From positions 1 to 6,308 of the forward strand of contig JARRJS010000161.1 of assembly GCA_037388885.1 (NCBI GenBank): a DNA stretch of 6,308 bases. The letters run 5' to 3'. Shown here piece by piece: positions 5,377-6,308 of this stretch. This DNA is from JARRJS01 sp037388885. Its GTDB lineage: Bacteria; Gemmatimonadota; Gemmatimonadetes; Longimicrobiales; RSA9. The notes beneath the pieces are model-generated. The model did not search any database. It saw only the letters and a list, made by a program, of their open reading frames with translations, and was not told where the DNA came from. Within the stretch, counting starts at the first letter, position 1; each line of letters opens with the position of its first letter. The position numbers and the translations under genes are program-made.

Positions 5377-6308
5377 ATGGCCAGACGCAAGCGCCTGTTG
5401 GGCATCGGAATCATTGTGATCCTGGCGGCTGTGCTGGGTGCGGGCATGTACCTGCGCATCCGCGGTCACGGAAACGACGCGGCGGCGGAAGCGCCCGAGG
5501 GGGACGCACCGGACGTGTCGGCGTCGAGCGCGTTCGCGACGGATGTCGCGATCCCGGTCTCGGGCGCGCCGGTGATCCGGGACACGCTGGTGTTGCGGGT
5601 GACGGCGTCGGGCGAGGCGGCGGCGTGGCGCCAGGCGGTGCTGACGGCGCAGGTGAAGGGTCGCGTGGAGTGGCTGCCGGTGCGGGAGGACCAGCGGGTG
5701 CGCGCGGGCGCGCTGCTGTTGGCGCTGGACTCGACGGAGTACGGGCTGAACGTGGAAGACGCGGCGGCGCAGCTGCGGCGGGTGCAGGCGGAGTACCAGG
5801 CGCTGACACTGTTCGACAGTCGCGCGATCCAGGACTCGGCGGTGCGGGCGGAGCGGGAGCGGAACGCCCGGGCGAAGAGCGGGCTGGACGCGGCGGAGGT
5901 GGCGCTCAAGCGTGCGCGTTTCGAGTTGCAGCAAACCCGGGTGCGAGCGCCGTTCCCCGGCCGCGTGGCGTCCGTGAACGTGGTGGTGGGGCAGATGGCC
6001 ACCGCGGGCACCGAGCTGCTGACAGTCGTGGATCTGGACTCCATCAAGGTGGAAGTACAGGTGCTGGAGGGCGAGGTGGGCTACCTGGCGCCGGGCCGGC
6101 GCGCGCAGGTGCGGTTCTCGGCGTTTCCCGACACCGTCTTTGAAGGGCGGGTCGCGACGGTGAACCCGATGGTGGACGAGCAGACGCGCACCGCGAAAGT
6201 GACCGTGACCGTGCCCAACCACGACGGTCGCATCCTGCCGGGCATGTACGCCCGCGTGTCGCTGGATGCCCAGCGCCTGCCGGACCGCATCCTGGTTCCG
6301 CGCAGCGC
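5377..6308 (+). CDS. RND efflux periplasmic adaptor (AcrA/MdtA/CzcB type; partial, runs off the right edge)
   Basis: The frame is open from the ATG at 5377 to the window end, giving 310 residues. It would couple an RND pump to an outer-membrane channel. Features in order: basic MARRKR and a membrane anchor at about 8-26 (GIGIIVILAAVLGAGMYL), no lipobox cysteine; an acidic, Ala-rich linker (about 32-60); first lipoyl half AQVKGRVEWLPVREDQRVRAG (91-111) and LLALDSTEY; a short helical hairpin (about 125-186); second lipoyl half TRVRAPFPGRVASVNVVVGQ (187-206); beta-barrel LDSIKVEVQVLEGEVGYLAPG and VNPMVDEQTRTAKVTV; then LPGMYARVSLDAQRLPDRILVPRS at the cut. This matches the canonical HlyD_D23-type order. 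The ATG is the only start after an in-frame stop at 5329-5331 and has no clear ribosome binding site. The gene is divergent from mscS, and an RND pump gene is expected downstream. Substrate is not inferable. Confidence 0.92.
   Translation, partial: MARRKRLLGIGIIVILAAVLGAGMYLRIRGHGNDAAAEAPEGDAPDVSASSAFATDVAIPVSGAPVIRDTLVLRVTASGEAAAWRQAVLTAQVKGRVEWLPVREDQRVRAGALLLALDSTEYGLNVEDAAAQLRRVQAEYQALTLFDSRAIQDSAVRAERERNARAKSGLDAAEVALKRARFELQQTRVRAPFPGRVASVNVVVGQMATAGTELLTVVDLDSIKVEVQVLEGEVGYLAPGRRAQVRFSAFPDTVFEGRVATVNPMVDEQTRTAKVTVTVPNHDGRILPGMYARVSLDAQRLPDRILVPRS

Noticed and set aside
5265..6222. Long frames overlapping the second adaptor on both strands (a plus frame ending at 6143 and a minus frame starting at 6222)
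   Set aside because: Both are low-complexity Gly/Arg/Ala or His/Arg-rich, while the frame starting at 5377 reads as a complete set of RND adaptor domains and stays open to the edge.
1..6308. CRISPR array, tRNA, insertion sequence or phage remnants
   Set aside because: I looked for spaced identical repeats, cloverleaf-like elements, transposase motifs and terminal inverted repeats. The only repeats found are the degenerate heptads and the short palindromes listed.

Overview
The window comes from a GC-rich, Gram-negative-type (two-membrane) bacterium. It encodes a TolC-family outer-membrane channel, two different periplasmic adaptor (membrane fusion) proteins, an ABC-transporter ATPase and an MscS-type mechanosensitive channel. 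The overall style, especially the downstream adaptor, resembles what I remember of Gemmatimonadota efflux loci. That placement is from memory only, and the sequence contains no rRNA or other taxonomic marker.

Layout, in left-to-right coordinates. On the minus strand, read from right to left, come tolC-like (3659 to 2121), a HlyD/MacA-like adaptor (1901 to 609) and a MacB/LolD-type ATPase (343 to the left edge, cut off). This is the order expected for a MacAB-TolC-like ABC export system whose permease, or the fused permease domain of the ATPase, should lie just left of the window. The gaps between these genes are long for an operon (219 and 265 bases). They carry palindromes and a degenerate 7-base repeat array with inverted arms. 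A candidate promoter for the set sits near 3895-3923, leaving a leader of about 230 bases.

Upstream on the same strand is a complete mscS-like gene (4999 to 4007), separated from tolC by 347 bases that include a perfect 16-base palindrome. About 380 bases of divergent intergenic DNA follow. Then a second adaptor, of the RND (AcrA/MdtA/CzcB) type, starts at 5377 on the plus strand and runs open off the right edge. An RND inner-membrane pump gene probably follows it outside the window.

The window is thus a junction between two envelope-export systems, one ABC-driven and one proton-driven, with an osmotic-stress channel between them and one TolC channel that could serve both. I see no tRNA, rRNA, CRISPR array, insertion sequence or phage gene. 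The most notable points are the heptad repeat array, a large Cys-containing surface loop in the TolC homologue, the absence of the usual TolC-docking motif in the second adaptor, and a 76-codon ORF bridging tolC and the first adaptor.
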